This document shows positions 1-8,265 of a stretch of DNA of 64,000 nt, one piece after another; position 1 is the first letter of the stretch, and each line of letters starts with the position of its first letter. Under the pieces are notes generated by a model that did not search any database, was not told the origin of the DNA, and worked only from the letters and a program-made list of their open reading frames with translations. Location of the stretch: contig JBJHCZ010000003.1 of assembly GCA_050486285.1 (NCBI GenBank), positions 108,729 to 172,728 of the forward strand, written 5' to 3'. The stretch comes from JAITWN01 sp050486285. Its GTDB lineage: Bacteria > Pseudomonadota > Gammaproteobacteria > SZUA-140. The position numbers and the translations under genes are program-made.

Positions 1-115
1 GCACGGCGAGGCAGAGGATCGCGAGGGGGTACAGATCGAACGGCGAGAAGGCCAGCGGCATCAGCGCGCCGGCGGCAAGGGCCGCGATGTCGCCTGCCCG
101 CGTCCGGGACATCAT
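1..115 (-). CDS. lnt: Apolipoprotein N-acyltransferase, N-terminal fragment (runs off the window)
   Basis: Only the first 38 codons are present. They translate to a start MMSRTRAGDIAALAAGALMP followed by a hydrophobic stretch containing PLAFSPFDLYPLAIL, the typical first membrane segment of Lnt, the inner-membrane enzyme that adds the third acyl chain to lipoproteins. The gene begins 17 bp downstream of the corC stop. Its place at the end of miaB-ybeZ-ybeY-ybeX is the conserved gammaproteobacterial order, which carries most of the weight because the fragment is so short. Confidence 0.8.
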   Translation of the reverse strand, partial: MMSRTRAGDIAALAAGALMPLAFSPFDLYPLAILCLAV

Positions 116-132
116 CGCCGGCACCCCGTCCG

Positions 133-1029
133 TTAACGGCCGGTCTGCGCGGCGGAATCCGGCGCGTCGGCGGCCGCCGGGGCGTCATCCGCCACGGCCA
201 GCTGCAACAGGTGAACGCGGCGGCTGTCGGCGTGCAGGACCTTGAAGCGGAAGCGGCCGATGCTGCGCGTCTCGCCGCGCTTCGGCAGACGCCCGAACTC
301 GCGCATCAGCAGCCCGCCGATGGTGTCGAACTCCTCATCGCTGAATTCGGAACCGAAGTACTCGTTGAATTCCTCGATCGGCGTCAGCGCCTTCACCGTG
401 TAGAGGCGCTCGCCGTGCTTCATCACGTAGACCTGGTCGTCGATGTCGTGCTCGTCGACGATCTCGCCGACGATCTGCTCGAGCACGTCCTCGATCGTGA
501 CCATGCCGTCGACCCCGCCGTATTCATCGACGACGACGGCGATGTGATTGCGGCTGGAACGGAACTCGTTCAGCAGCACGTTGAGGCGCTTGCTCTCGGG
601 GATGAATACCGCCGGACGCAGGATGTCGCGGACATTGAACTCGGCGACGCGGTTGTTGGCGAAATACGGCAAGAGATCCTTCGCCAGCAGGATGCCGAGC
701 ACCTCGTCGCGGCTCTCGCCGATGACCGGAAAGCGCGAATGCGCCGATTCGGTGATGATCGGCAGGATCGCCTCGAGCGGCGCGTCGCGCTCGACGACGA
801 CCATCTGCGCGCGCGGAATCATGATGTCACGCACGCGCATCTCCGACACCTCGAGCACGCCCTCGATCATCGTCAGCGCATCGGCATCGATCAGGCCCCG
901 TTCCTGCGCATCGCGCAGGACCTCGATCAGGTCATCGAGGGTGCGCGGCTCGCCGCCGGAAAAGACCTTGCCGATGCGCTCCAGCCATGAGCGGGCGCCG
1001 CCGTCCGTGCCGGAATTCCTGTCGTTCAT
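133..1029 (-). CDS. corC: CorC/YbeX-type CBS-domain protein
   Basis: 298 aa if started at the ATG that overlaps the ybeY stop (ATGA), which I prefer to an in-frame start eight codons upstream. The protein has two CBS domains (roughly residues 60-180, with VRDIMIPRAQMV at the first and IAVVVDEYGGVDGMVTIEDV in the second) and a C-terminal transporter-associated CorC_HlyC domain containing TIGGLLM. There are no membrane helices, as in the soluble CorC/YbeX branch linked to Mg/Co homeostasis and ribosome-related phenotypes. It lies in the miaB-ybeZ-ybeY-ybeX-lnt operon and is probably translationally coupled to ybeY. Confidence 0.92.
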   Translation of the reverse strand: MNDRNSGTDGGARSWLERIGKVFSGGEPRTLDDLIEVLRDAQERGLIDADALTMIEGVLEVSEMRVRDIMIPRAQMVVVERDAPLEAILPIITESAHSRFPVIGESRDEVLGILLAKDLLPYFANNRVAEFNVRDILRPAVFIPESKRLNVLLNEFRSSRNHIAVVVDEYGGVDGMVTIEDVLEQIVGEIVDEHDIDDQVYVMKHGERLYTVKALTPIEEFNEYFGSEFSDEEFDTIGGLLMREFGRLPKRGETRSIGRFRFKVLHADSRRVHLLQLAVADDAPAAADAPDSAAQTGR

Positions 1030-1502
1030 GCCTGTGCCCGCTCCGCTTCCCACGGGTCGGGATGACCGAGGCGCGCGAGGATATCGCGCTCGAGGCCCTC
1101 CATCAACTCGGCCTCGTCCGCTTCCTCATGATCGTAGCCAAGCAGATGCAAGGTGCCGTGTATGACCATATGGGCCCAGTGCGCCTCCGCCGGCTTGCCC
1201 TGCTCGCGCGCCTCGCGCTCGACCACCGGCGCGCACACGAGCAGGTCGCCGAGCAGCGGCGGATCGAGCAATTCGGGATGCTCGAACGGAAAGGACAGGA
1301 CGTTGGTCGGCCCCTCGCGCCGGCGATAGCGTTGATTGAGTTCGCCGCTCTCGTCCTCATCGACGATACGCACGACGAGTTGGGCGGCGTCGCGCCGTCC
1401 CTCGAGAGCCGCCTCGACCCAGCCGGCGACGCGTTCCCGATCCGGCAGCAGGTTCGCGGACTGCAGCGATGCGTATTGCACCTCAAGCTCCAGCTTGACC
1501 AT
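1026..1502 (-). CDS. ybeY: Endoribonuclease YbeY (rRNA maturation factor)
   Basis: 158 aa from the ATG giving MVKLELEVQYAS, a typical YbeY N-terminus; longer in-frame starts exist but would overlap phoH more deeply. The metal-binding signature HMVIHGTLHLLGYDH is intact near the C-terminus and supplies the three zinc-ligand histidines. YbeY is a single-strand-specific RNase needed for 16S rRNA 3' end processing and ribosome quality control. It overlaps the phoH 3' end by 20 nt and the corC start by 4 nt, so the three genes are likely translated as a coupled block. Confidence 0.93.
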   Translation of the reverse strand: MVKLELEVQYASLQSANLLPDRERVAGWVEAALEGRRDAAQLVVRIVDEDESGELNQRYRRREGPTNVLSFPFEHPELLDPPLLGDLLVCAPVVEREAREQGKPAEAHWAHMVIHGTLHLLGYDHEEADEAELMEGLERDILARLGHPDPWEAERAQA

Positions 1503-2544
1503 TGTCACGCGCCTTCGCGCCGCGCTTGCCGCCGCTTGCATCAGTACGCGCCTCGGCCTGTTCATAGGCCGCGACGATGCGCTGGACCAGCGGGTGACGC
1601 ACGACGTCGCCGGATTCGAAAAACACGAAACTGATGCCGTCGACGTCCCTGAGGATCTCGATCACGTGACGCAGGCCCGAGGCGCGCTCGCGCGGCAGGT
1701 CGACCTGGGTGACGTCGCCGGTGACGACCACGGTCGAGCCGAAGCCGATGCGGGTGAGGAACATCTTCATCTGCTCGATGGTCGTGTTCTGCGCCTCGTC
1801 GAGGATGATGAACGATTCGTTCAGCGTGCGTCCGCGCATGTAAGCAAGCGGCGCGACTTCGATGACATTGCGGTCGATCAGCTTGCCGACGCGCTCGAAG
1901 CCGAGCATCTCGTAGAGCGCGTCGTACAGCGGCCGCAGGTAGGGATCGATCTTCTGCGCGAGATCGCCGGGCAGGAAGCCGAGACGCTCGCCGGCCTCGA
2001 CCGCCGGACGCACCAGCAGGATGCGTCGCACCTGTTCACGTTCCAGCGCCTCGACCGCGTATGCCACCGCGAGATAGGTCTTGCCGGTGCCGGCGGGCCC
2101 GATGCCGAAGTTGATGTCGCAGCGGTGGATGTTCTCGAGATAGCGCAACTGGTTCGCGCCGCGCGGCGTGATGCGCGAGCGCCGGGTATTGACGCGCGCG
2201 CGCTCCTGCTCGGCGCGCGGCTCCTCGCGGTCCGCCGATTGCAGCATCAGGTCGATATGCGCCGGCGTCAGCGGCGCCTCCGCGCTGTCGGCATAGAGCC
2301 GGAGCAGCAAGCGGCGGGCGGTCTCGACCGCTGCTTGGAGACCTTCGATACGGAAGACATGCCCCCGGTTGCCGAGACTGACGCCGAGGCGACGTTCGAT
2401 CTCCCGCAGGTGGCGGTCGAATTCGCCGCACAGGTTCGCGAGACGCTGGTTATCGACCGGCTCGAGGGCGAGCTCGGCGCTGAACGGTCGCGACTCTCCG
2501 CCGCCGGCAGGCGCGGGTTTCATGTCGGGGGCCCGCGGCGCCAT
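1483..2544 (-). CDS. ybeZ: PhoH-like ATPase (YbeZ)
   Basis: 353 aa. A Walker A motif GPAGTGKTYLA and a Walker B region SFIILDEAQN mark the PhoH P-loop NTPase domain. The N-terminal part around residues 60-110 resembles the KH-like segment of YbeZ. YbeZ works with YbeY in RNA metabolism. The ATG starts directly after the miaB stop codon with no gap, which fits the operon. A second ATG seven codons in (MKPAPAGG) is a possible alternative start. The gene need not be part of the phosphate regulon despite the family name. Confidence 0.92.
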   Translation of the reverse strand: MAPRAPDMKPAPAGGGESRPFSAELALEPVDNQRLANLCGEFDRHLREIERRLGVSLGNRGHVFRIEGLQAAVETARRLLLRLYADSAEAPLTPAHIDLMLQSADREEPRAEQERARVNTRRSRITPRGANQLRYLENIHRCDINFGIGPAGTGKTYLAVAYAVEALEREQVRRILLVRPAVEAGERLGFLPGDLAQKIDPYLRPLYDALYEMLGFERVGKLIDRNVIEVAPLAYMRGRTLNESFIILDEAQNTTIEQMKMFLTRIGFGSTVVVTGDVTQVDLPRERASGLRHVIEILRDVDGISFVFFESGDVVRHPLVQRIVAAYEQAEARTDASGGKRGAKARDNGQAGA

Positions 2545-3918
2545 TCAGTTCCAGTTCGCCGCGGTCACGGCGGTATCCGCCGGGCGCGCCGCGCCGTCGA
2601 CCCTGATACCGCGCAGCGAATTCGGCATCGCCCCGGTGATCTCGACATCGACGAAGCGCCCGATGTCCGCGGCGGCGCCCGGGAAATTGACCGGACGGTT
2701 GCTCGAGGTACGGCCCATGACCTCGTCCGCGGACTTGCGCGAGGACTTCTCGACCAGCACGCGCTGGCGCGTGCCGACCAGCGCCTCGTTGTAGTCGGCG
2801 GTCAATTCCGCGATGCGCGCCTGCAGCCGCGCAAGTCGCTGCTGCTTGACGGCCAGGGGTACGTCATCCGGACAGGCCGCAGCCGGCGTCCCCGGTCGCG
2901 GGCTGTAGATAAAGCTGAAGGCCTGATCGAAGCGCAGTTCCTCGATCAGCGCCATCGTCGCCTCGAAATCGGCGTCCGTCTCGCCGGGGAAGCCGACGAT
3001 GAAATCGGTCGACAGGCTGATGCCCGGCCTGGCCGCGCGCAGGCGGCGGATCACCGAGCGGTACTCGAGCGCGGTATGACCACGCTTCATCCGCGCAAGC
3101 ACCGCGTCCGACCCGCTCTGCACCGGCAAGTGCACGTGGTCGGCGAGCTGCGGGACCTCGGCATAGACCTGGATCAGGTTGTCGGTGAACTCGACCGGAT
3201 GCGAGGTCGTGAAACGGATGCGGTCGATGCCGTCGAGCGCGGCGACGTAATAGATCAGCAGCGCGAGATCGGCCTCGACGCCGTCCTCGGTGCGACCACG
3301 GTAGGCATTGACGTTCTGTCCGAGCAGGGTGACCTCACGGACTCCGCCGGCCGCGAGCCCGGCGACCTCGGCGAGCACATCCTCGAACGGTCGGCTGATC
3401 TCCTCGCCGCGGGTATAGGGGACCACGCAGAAGGTGCAGTACTTGCTGCAGCCCTCCATGATCGAGACATAGGCACAGGGCCCCTCGGCGCGCGGCGCCG
3501 GCAGGCTGTCGAACTTCTCGATCTCGGGGAAGCTGATGTCGACGACCGGGGCGCCGCTCTCGAGACGGGCGTCGAGCATGCGCGGCAGGCGGTGCAGGGT
3601 CTGGGGTCCGAACACGAGGTCGACGTCGGGGGCGCGGGCGAGCAGCGCGGCCCCTTCCTGGCTGGCGACGCAGCCGCCGACGCCGATCAGCCGGCCCGGC
3701 CGCAGGCGCTTCCACTCTCGCAGCCGGCCGAGGTCGGAGAAGACCTTTTCCTGGGCCTTTTCCCGAATCGAACAGGTGTTCAGCAGGTAGACATCGGCCT
3801 CTTCGGGGGTACGCGCAAGCTCGAATCCCCGGGTGTCCATCAGGGCATCCGCCATCCTGGCGGAGTCATATTCGTTCATCTGACAGCCGAAGGTCTTGAT
3901 ATATAGCTTGCGTCTCAT
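2545..3918 (-). CDS. miaB: tRNA-2-methylthio-N6-dimethylallyladenosine synthase MiaB
   Basis: 457 aa, normal for MiaB. The N-terminal UPF0004 domain carries the three conserved cysteines for the auxiliary cluster (KTFGCQMN, LLNTCSIRE, GVGGCVAS). The radical-SAM motif CSKYCTFC is followed by VVPYTRG, and a TRAM domain lies at the C-terminus. The enzyme methylthiolates i6A37 in tRNAs reading UNN codons. It is the first gene of the five-gene operon that ends in lnt; its promoter should lie in the short gap up to amtB. Confidence 0.96.
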   Translation of the reverse strand: MRRKLYIKTFGCQMNEYDSARMADALMDTRGFELARTPEEADVYLLNTCSIREKAQEKVFSDLGRLREWKRLRPGRLIGVGGCVASQEGAALLARAPDVDLVFGPQTLHRLPRMLDARLESGAPVVDISFPEIEKFDSLPAPRAEGPCAYVSIMEGCSKYCTFCVVPYTRGEEISRPFEDVLAEVAGLAAGGVREVTLLGQNVNAYRGRTEDGVEADLALLIYYVAALDGIDRIRFTTSHPVEFTDNLIQVYAEVPQLADHVHLPVQSGSDAVLARMKRGHTALEYRSVIRRLRAARPGISLSTDFIVGFPGETDADFEATMALIEELRFDQAFSFIYSPRPGTPAAACPDDVPLAVKQQRLARLQARIAELTADYNEALVGTRQRVLVEKSSRKSADEVMGRTSSNRPVNFPGAAADIGRFVDVEITGAMPNSLRGIRVDGAARPADTAVTAANWN

Positions 3919-3994
3919 GCTCCCTGTAAAGCGAGTGGCCGGAGGCCTAAAACTACTCCATCGGCCCCGATATTTCCACTCCCGGCTGTGATGA

Positions 3995-4029
3995 CGGGGT
4001 CAGAGTAGACATCGTCTACTCTGACCCCG
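3995..4029. repeat. GGGGTCAG-family perfect hairpin
   Basis: A perfect 16-bp inverted repeat (CGGGGTCAGAGTAGAC) surrounds a 3-nt loop in the 127-bp gap between miaB and amtB. The GGGGTCAG arm recurs in several other intergenic hairpins of this window. It could end amtB transcription, but no U tract follows on either strand, so a mobile REP-like origin is more likely than a dedicated terminator. Confidence 0.75.
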
Positions 4030-4045
4030 ATGTTTGTCCGGGAAA

Positions 4046-5248
4046 CTAGTCCATTTGCGGGGATTCCGAGCGGATGCGGTGGATGCTGAGGTCCGCGCCC
4101 TGGTGCTCCTGTTCCGGAGTCAGGCGGATGCCGACCGTCGCCTTGAGGGCGCCGTAGACGAGTCCGCCGCCGATCACCGCGACGAGGATGCCGAGGCCGG
4201 TCCCGATCAGCTGCGACAGCAGGCTCACCCCGCCGAGGCCGCCGAGCGCCTCCTGGCCGAAGATGCCGGCCGCGATGCCGCCCCAGGCCCCGCACAGGCC
4301 GTGCAGCGGCCAGACACCGAGGACATCGTCGATCTTCCAGACGTTCTGCGCGAGGATGAAGGTCCAGACGAACAACCCGCCGGCGACCGCGCCGATCGCC
4401 AGCGCCCCGATCGGATGTACGATATTCGAGCCGGCGCAGATCGCGACCAGTCCGGCGAGCGCGCCGTTGTGGACGAAGCCCGGGTCGTTGCGGCCGATGA
4501 ACAGCGACGCGAGTACACCGCCCATCATCGCCATGATCGAGTTCAGCGCGACGAGTCCGCTCGCATCCTCGAGCGCCTGCGCCGACATCACGTTGAAGCC
4601 GAACCAGCCGACCGACAGGATCCATGCGCCGAGCGCGAGGAACGGGATGCTCGACGGCGGGTGGGCAGTCATCGCGCCGTCCTTGCCGTAGCGTCCCCGG
4701 CGCGCGCCGAGCAGGATCACCGCCATCAGCGCCAGCCAGCCGCCCATCGCATGCACGACGACCGAACCGGCGAAGTCATGGAACGGCGCGCCGAAGCTCG
4801 CTTCGAGCCAGTCCTGGAGGCCGAAGGCGCCGTTCCAGGCGATGCCCTCGAACAGCGGATAGACCAGCGCGACCAGCACGAAGCTCGCCGCGAGCTGCGG
4901 ATAGAACTTTGCCCGTTCGGCGATGCCGCCCGAGATGATCGCCGGGATCGCCGCGGCAAAGGTCAGCAGGAAGAAGAACTTGACCAGCTCGTAGCCGTTC
5001 TTCTCGCTGAGCACGGCGGCGCCGTCGAAGAAATATATGCCGTAGGCGAGGCCATAACCGATGAAGAAATACGCGATCGTCGACGCCGAGAAATCGCCGA
5101 GGATCTTGACCAGCGCGTTGACCTGGTTCTTGCGGCGTACCGTGCCGACCTCGAGAAACGCGAAGCCGGCATGCATCGCGAGCACCATGATCGCGCCCAT
5201 CAATACGAACAGTACGTCACCACCCGAATGTGCGTTGTCCATGACCAC
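4046..5248 (-). CDS. amtB: Ammonium transporter AmtB
   Basis: 400 aa, with about eleven hydrophobic segments. Family landmarks are visible: HDFAGSVVVHAMGGW (conserved Asp and first pore His), VWPLHGLCGAWGG (second pore His) and the early stretch GFAFLEVGTVRRKN. AmtB conducts ammonia/ammonium across the inner membrane and is normally blocked by GlnK. No glnK lies next to it here, unlike many proteobacteria. The start is preceded by a purine-rich AGGGGGT, and a sigma-54-type promoter lies just upstream, as expected for nitrogen control. No cleavable signal peptide is evident. Confidence 0.95.
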   Translation of the reverse strand: MVMDNAHSGGDVLFVLMGAIMVLAMHAGFAFLEVGTVRRKNQVNALVKILGDFSASTIAYFFIGYGLAYGIYFFDGAAVLSEKNGYELVKFFFLLTFAAAIPAIISGGIAERAKFYPQLAASFVLVALVYPLFEGIAWNGAFGLQDWLEASFGAPFHDFAGSVVVHAMGGWLALMAVILLGARRGRYGKDGAMTAHPPSSIPFLALGAWILSVGWFGFNVMSAQALEDASGLVALNSIMAMMGGVLASLFIGRNDPGFVHNGALAGLVAICAGSNIVHPIGALAIGAVAGGLFVWTFILAQNVWKIDDVLGVWPLHGLCGAWGGIAAGIFGQEALGGLGGVSLLSQLIGTGLGILVAVIGGGLVYGALKATVGIRLTPEQEHQGADLSIHRIRSESPQMD

Positions 5249-5285
5249 CCCCTGTTGACCCGGTGTGCCCCGGGATGAGGAGGCC

Positions 5286-5302
5286 TAGCAACAACTGCAC
5301 CA
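5286..5302 (-). promoter_or_regulatory. Sigma-54-type promoter of amtB
   Basis: On the minus strand the sequence TGGTGCAGTTGTTGCTA has the obligatory GG-N10-GC spacing and a perfect -12 element (TTGCT); the -24 element matches four of six bases of TGGCAC. The predicted start of transcription is about 26 nt upstream of the amtB ATG. NtrC/RpoN control of amtB is well established in proteobacteria. Confidence 0.6.
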
Positions 5303-5359
5303 TGAAAGACGAATTTAGTTAAATCATAGAGTTGTGATCAACAGCAGGGGGCGGAACAG

Positions 5360-5404
5360 GGATTTTCTGCACCGCGGCGGGGCCGGGACCGGATTTTCTG
5401 CACC
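5360..5404. repeat. Short direct repeat
   Basis: The 14-mer GGATTTTCTGCACC occurs at 5360-5373 and again at 5391-5404, 31 bp apart, between the upstream region of amtB and the 3' end of the protease gene. Function unknown; the remaining gap shows no gene. Confidence 0.55.
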
Positions 5405-5438
5405 ACGACGGATCAGTTCGGGCGGGGACCGTGCAGCC

Positions 5439-6881
5439 TCATGCACGCTGCCTGTGCCTGCGCGCGCCCAGCCACAGGGCGGCGATGGACAGCAGCAGGC
5501 ATTCGACTGCCCCGAGCCGACCGCTGCTGCCCTCGCTCGCAAGGCGCAGGCCGCCGGTCGATTGCGCCAGCGCCGCGTCGGATTCGAGCGCCGCCGCGAC
5601 ATTGAGCCGCCCGCCGGTCACGGTGCGCCCGAACAGGTTGCTGGCCGGGTCGACATGGTCGAGCAGGGCCTCGCGCAGTAACCCGGCGTCGAGTCCCGGA
5701 TTCTGCGCGAGCAACAGGGCCGCGGCGCCGCTGACGAAGGCGGCCGCAGCCGAGGTCCCGGTGACGAACACCAGGGTGTTATTGACCGACTGCCCGTTCA
5801 GCGGGCTGATCGTCAATATCGACTCCCCCGGCGCGCCGAGGTCGACCGAGGTCGCGCCGTAGTTGGACAGGCTGAGCATGCCGTCGTCGCGGCCGGTCGC
5901 GGCGACCGAAATGATGTTCGGCAGGTCGTAGCTGGCCGGGTAGCAGGCATTCTGCCCGCCGGCATCGTTGTCTGCGCCGTCGTTGCAGGCCGAGGCGACG
6001 AACAGCACGCCGGCCTGGGCCGCGCGCAGGATTGCGTTGTATTCGAACTGGGAAAAGCGGTTCGCGCCGAAGCTCGCGTTGATGACGCGGGCGCCGTTCG
6101 CGACGGCGTAGTCGATCGCGGCGACAATGCGATCAACGGTGCCCTGCCCGCTCTGGTTGAACGCGCGCAAGGCCATCAGCGAGACGTCCCAGGTGACTCC
6201 GGCGACGCCGATGCCGTTGTTGCCGCGCGCGCCGATGATGCCGGCGATGTGGGTCCCGTGGCCGGCACTGTCGAACGGGTCGAGATCGCCCGCGACGAAA
6301 TCCCTGCCGACGACGCCGCCCGGCCCCTCCCAGAGATTGTCGATCAGCTCCGGATGCGTGTAATCGATCCCGGTATCGATGATCGCGACGACGACATCGC
6401 GGCTGCCGGTGGTGACCGCCCAGGCATCGAGCGCGCCGATGTCGGCGCCGGGTTGCCCGCCCTGCTGGCCGCTGTTGCGCAAGGCCCATTGATCGCTGAA
6501 AAACGAGTCGTTCGGCGGCGACAGTTGCTGCACGCGCCGGATATAGTTCGGTTCCGCATACTCGACCTCCGGCAGCGCCTCGAGCTCGAGGATCACCTGC
6601 TCGACGGTCTCGCCGGGCCGCACGCCGACACGGTGCACCCCGCCGCTGACCGGGCGCTGGTCCGGACGCGCGGCCAGCGCCTGCTGCACGCCCAGGGTCG
6701 ATGCGGTATCCCGGAACTTGACCAGCACCTCGCCCGGAACGTGATCCGGCCCGGCGCCCGAGGCCACAGGGACGAGCAGGGACAGCAGTAGCAGCGCCGC
6801 CCAGCCTGCCAGGCGCAGGGGAACCCTCGCCGCCGGGACGGCGTGAACATCAGGGAGGGTATCGCGGGCACACGAATTCAT
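5439..6881 (-). CDS. S8 (subtilisin-like) serine protease, secreted, C-terminally anchored
   Basis: 480 aa from the ATG giving MNSCARDTLPDV; a longer start adds 14 residues. A hydrophobic signal segment (WAALLLLSLLVPVASG) is followed by a propeptide-like part (VPGEVLVKFRD), then the catalytic blocks VVVAIIDTGIDYTHPE (Asp), GHGTHIAGIIGARGNN (His) and GTSAAAAFVSGAAALL (Ser). The usual proline in GTSMAAP is replaced by alanine. The C-terminus has a hydrophobic stretch (LGAVECLLLSIAALWLGA) ending in RRHRQRA, a sorting-tail layout that implies envelope anchoring or processing. It is divergently transcribed from the porin. Substrate unknown. Confidence 0.88.
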   Translation of the reverse strand: MNSCARDTLPDVHAVPAARVPLRLAGWAALLLLSLLVPVASGAGPDHVPGEVLVKFRDTASTLGVQQALAARPDQRPVSGGVHRVGVRPGETVEQVILELEALPEVEYAEPNYIRRVQQLSPPNDSFFSDQWALRNSGQQGGQPGADIGALDAWAVTTGSRDVVVAIIDTGIDYTHPELIDNLWEGPGGVVGRDFVAGDLDPFDSAGHGTHIAGIIGARGNNGIGVAGVTWDVSLMALRAFNQSGQGTVDRIVAAIDYAVANGARVINASFGANRFSQFEYNAILRAAQAGVLFVASACNDGADNDAGGQNACYPASYDLPNIISVAATGRDDGMLSLSNYGATSVDLGAPGESILTISPLNGQSVNNTLVFVTGTSAAAAFVSGAAALLLAQNPGLDAGLLREALLDHVDPASNLFGRTVTGGRLNVAAALESDAALAQSTGGLRLASEGSSGRLGAVECLLLSIAALWLGARRHRQRA

Positions 6882-6994
6882 ACAGACTCCAGCGCCGTGG
6901 GACTCACGGCCGCGACGGGCCATGAACCGGATTATATCGCAGGCATCGGCAGCGGGGCTGCGGATTCGCCAATCCAGGCTTCGAAATGCGGTTT

Positions 6995-7024
6995 ATGTCA
7001 CATCGCCGTGGTGGTGGTTATAAT
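6995..7024 (+). promoter_or_regulatory. Probable sigma-70 promoter of the porin gene
   Basis: A perfect -10 hexamer TATAAT at 7019-7024 has a weak -35 (ATGTCA, 6995-7000) 18 bp upstream. It gives a leader of about 50 nt before the porin ATG, which has a GAGGGGAG ribosome binding site. Confidence 0.5.
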
Positions 7025-7079
7025 GCCGCGAGCGCCCTTCCAGGGAACGCCAACGAACAAGAACCGAGGGGAGTCACTG

Positions 7080-8180
7080 ATGAACAAGATCCGTACCGGA
7101 AACCTGCTGCCCGCCTTCGCGCTGGGCATGAGCCTCGCCGTCCCGGCCACATCGTCGGCGGCGATCCAGCTCGCCGGTGATGCGCTCGAAGTCTATGGCA
7201 GGATCAACATGTCGATCCACATCAACGATACCGACCAGCCTGGCAGCAGCACGAACCTCGGCGTCTCCAGCAACACCAGCTTGCTCGGCTTCCGCGGCAA
7301 GCACCAGGTGGATCCGCGCGCCACGCTGCTGTGGCAACTCGAGCAGGGCTTCCGCGCGGATTCCGCAAGCGGCAATTTCGCGTCTCGCAATACCTTCCTC
7401 GGCATCGAGAACCCGGACTACGGCGCGCTGCTCGCCGGCTACCACGACACGCCGTTCAAGGACGTCGCGAAACGCTGGGCATTGATGAACTTCACGGTCG
7501 CCGATCGCCGCATGATTCTCGGCTCAGGCGATGGCATCAACAATGTGATGAACGCGCGCGGCAAGAATTCGATCCTCTATATCAACAAGGTCCAGGACCT
7601 CGAGTTCCGCGTCATGTACGCGGCAGACACCGTCGATAACCCCAGCGCCGGACCTGATGACAATGACAACCAGCTGGTCAGCGCGGCGGCGTGGTACACC
7701 CTCGGCGCGCTCGAGGTGTCGGCCGGCTTCGAGCGCTGGTCGAATCTTGGTGGCACCATAGGTGTAGTCAACGGCCGCGCCACCGGCCTGCGGCTCGCCG
7801 CGACCCACAAGGTCGGCGGCAACGCGAAACTCGGCGTGCTGTTCGAGACCATCGACACCAATACCGCCGGACTCGCCGGCCTCGATCGCAACGCCTTCGG
7901 CTTCAACGGCAGCCTGCGCCAGGGCGCGCTGACCTTCGACGCCCAGCTGCTGATCGCCGGCGACCACCGCGGCCAGGGCAGCAGCGGGGCGATCAATATC
8001 GGCCTCGGCGTGAGCCGCGCGATCAACCGGCAGCTCGACGTCTACGGCGCCTTCAGCATGACCGACAATGACTCGAATGCTAATTACAACGCTGTCGGCG
8101 GCGGCCACGGCGACCTCGTGCCGACCGGCAACGGCGGCACGCCGTACGCGTTCTCGGTCGGCGGCGTGTTCCGGTTCTGA
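7080..8180 (+). CDS. Gram-negative outer-membrane porin
   Basis: 366 aa. The N-terminus MNKIRTGNLLPAFALGMSLA ends in PATSSAA, a clear signal peptide, followed by DALEVYGRINMSIHIND, the first strand of general porins. Alternating aromatic and glycine-rich strands continue to a terminal phenylalanine (AFSVGGVFRF), the BAM-recognition end. Motifs such as GFRGKHQVDPRATLLWQLEQ and NTFLGIENPDYGALLAGYHDTPF match the Gram-negative porin family. The start was set by the GAGGGGAG site; an upstream in-frame extension has no signal peptide. A hairpin with a T tract follows the stop codon. Solute specificity cannot be read from sequence. Confidence 0.9.
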   Translation: MNKIRTGNLLPAFALGMSLAVPATSSAAIQLAGDALEVYGRINMSIHINDTDQPGSSTNLGVSSNTSLLGFRGKHQVDPRATLLWQLEQGFRADSASGNFASRNTFLGIENPDYGALLAGYHDTPFKDVAKRWALMNFTVADRRMILGSGDGINNVMNARGKNSILYINKVQDLEFRVMYAADTVDNPSAGPDDNDNQLVSAAAWYTLGALEVSAGFERWSNLGGTIGVVNGRATGLRLAATHKVGGNAKLGVLFETIDTNTAGLAGLDRNAFGFNGSLRQGALTFDAQLLIAGDHRGQGSSGAINIGLGVSRAINRQLDVYGAFSMTDNDSNANYNAVGGGHGDLVPTGNGGTPYAFSVGGVFRF

Positions 8181-8204
8181 GCGCCGTTCCGCCCGCTCGA
8201 TACC

Positions 8205-8241
8205 GGGGTCAGGCCCGACAGGGTCTGACCCCTTTTGTTTT
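8205..8241 (+). terminator. Rho-independent terminator built from a GGGGTCAG hairpin
   Basis: A 12-bp stem with one wobble pair (GGGGTCAGGCCC with GGGTCTGACCCC), a 4-nt loop and TTTTGTTTT directly after it, 24 nt past the porin stop. It fits a terminator and carries the same GGGGTCAG arm as the intergenic repeats. Confidence 0.75.
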
Positions 8242-8265
8242 GCTCCCTGTTGATTATCCGGCCCG

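Noticed and set aside
1336..3906. 856-aa plus-strand open frame opposite phoH and miaB
   Set aside because: Antisense shadow of GC-rich coding sequence; no domain or ribosome binding site, and the minus-strand genes are unambiguous.
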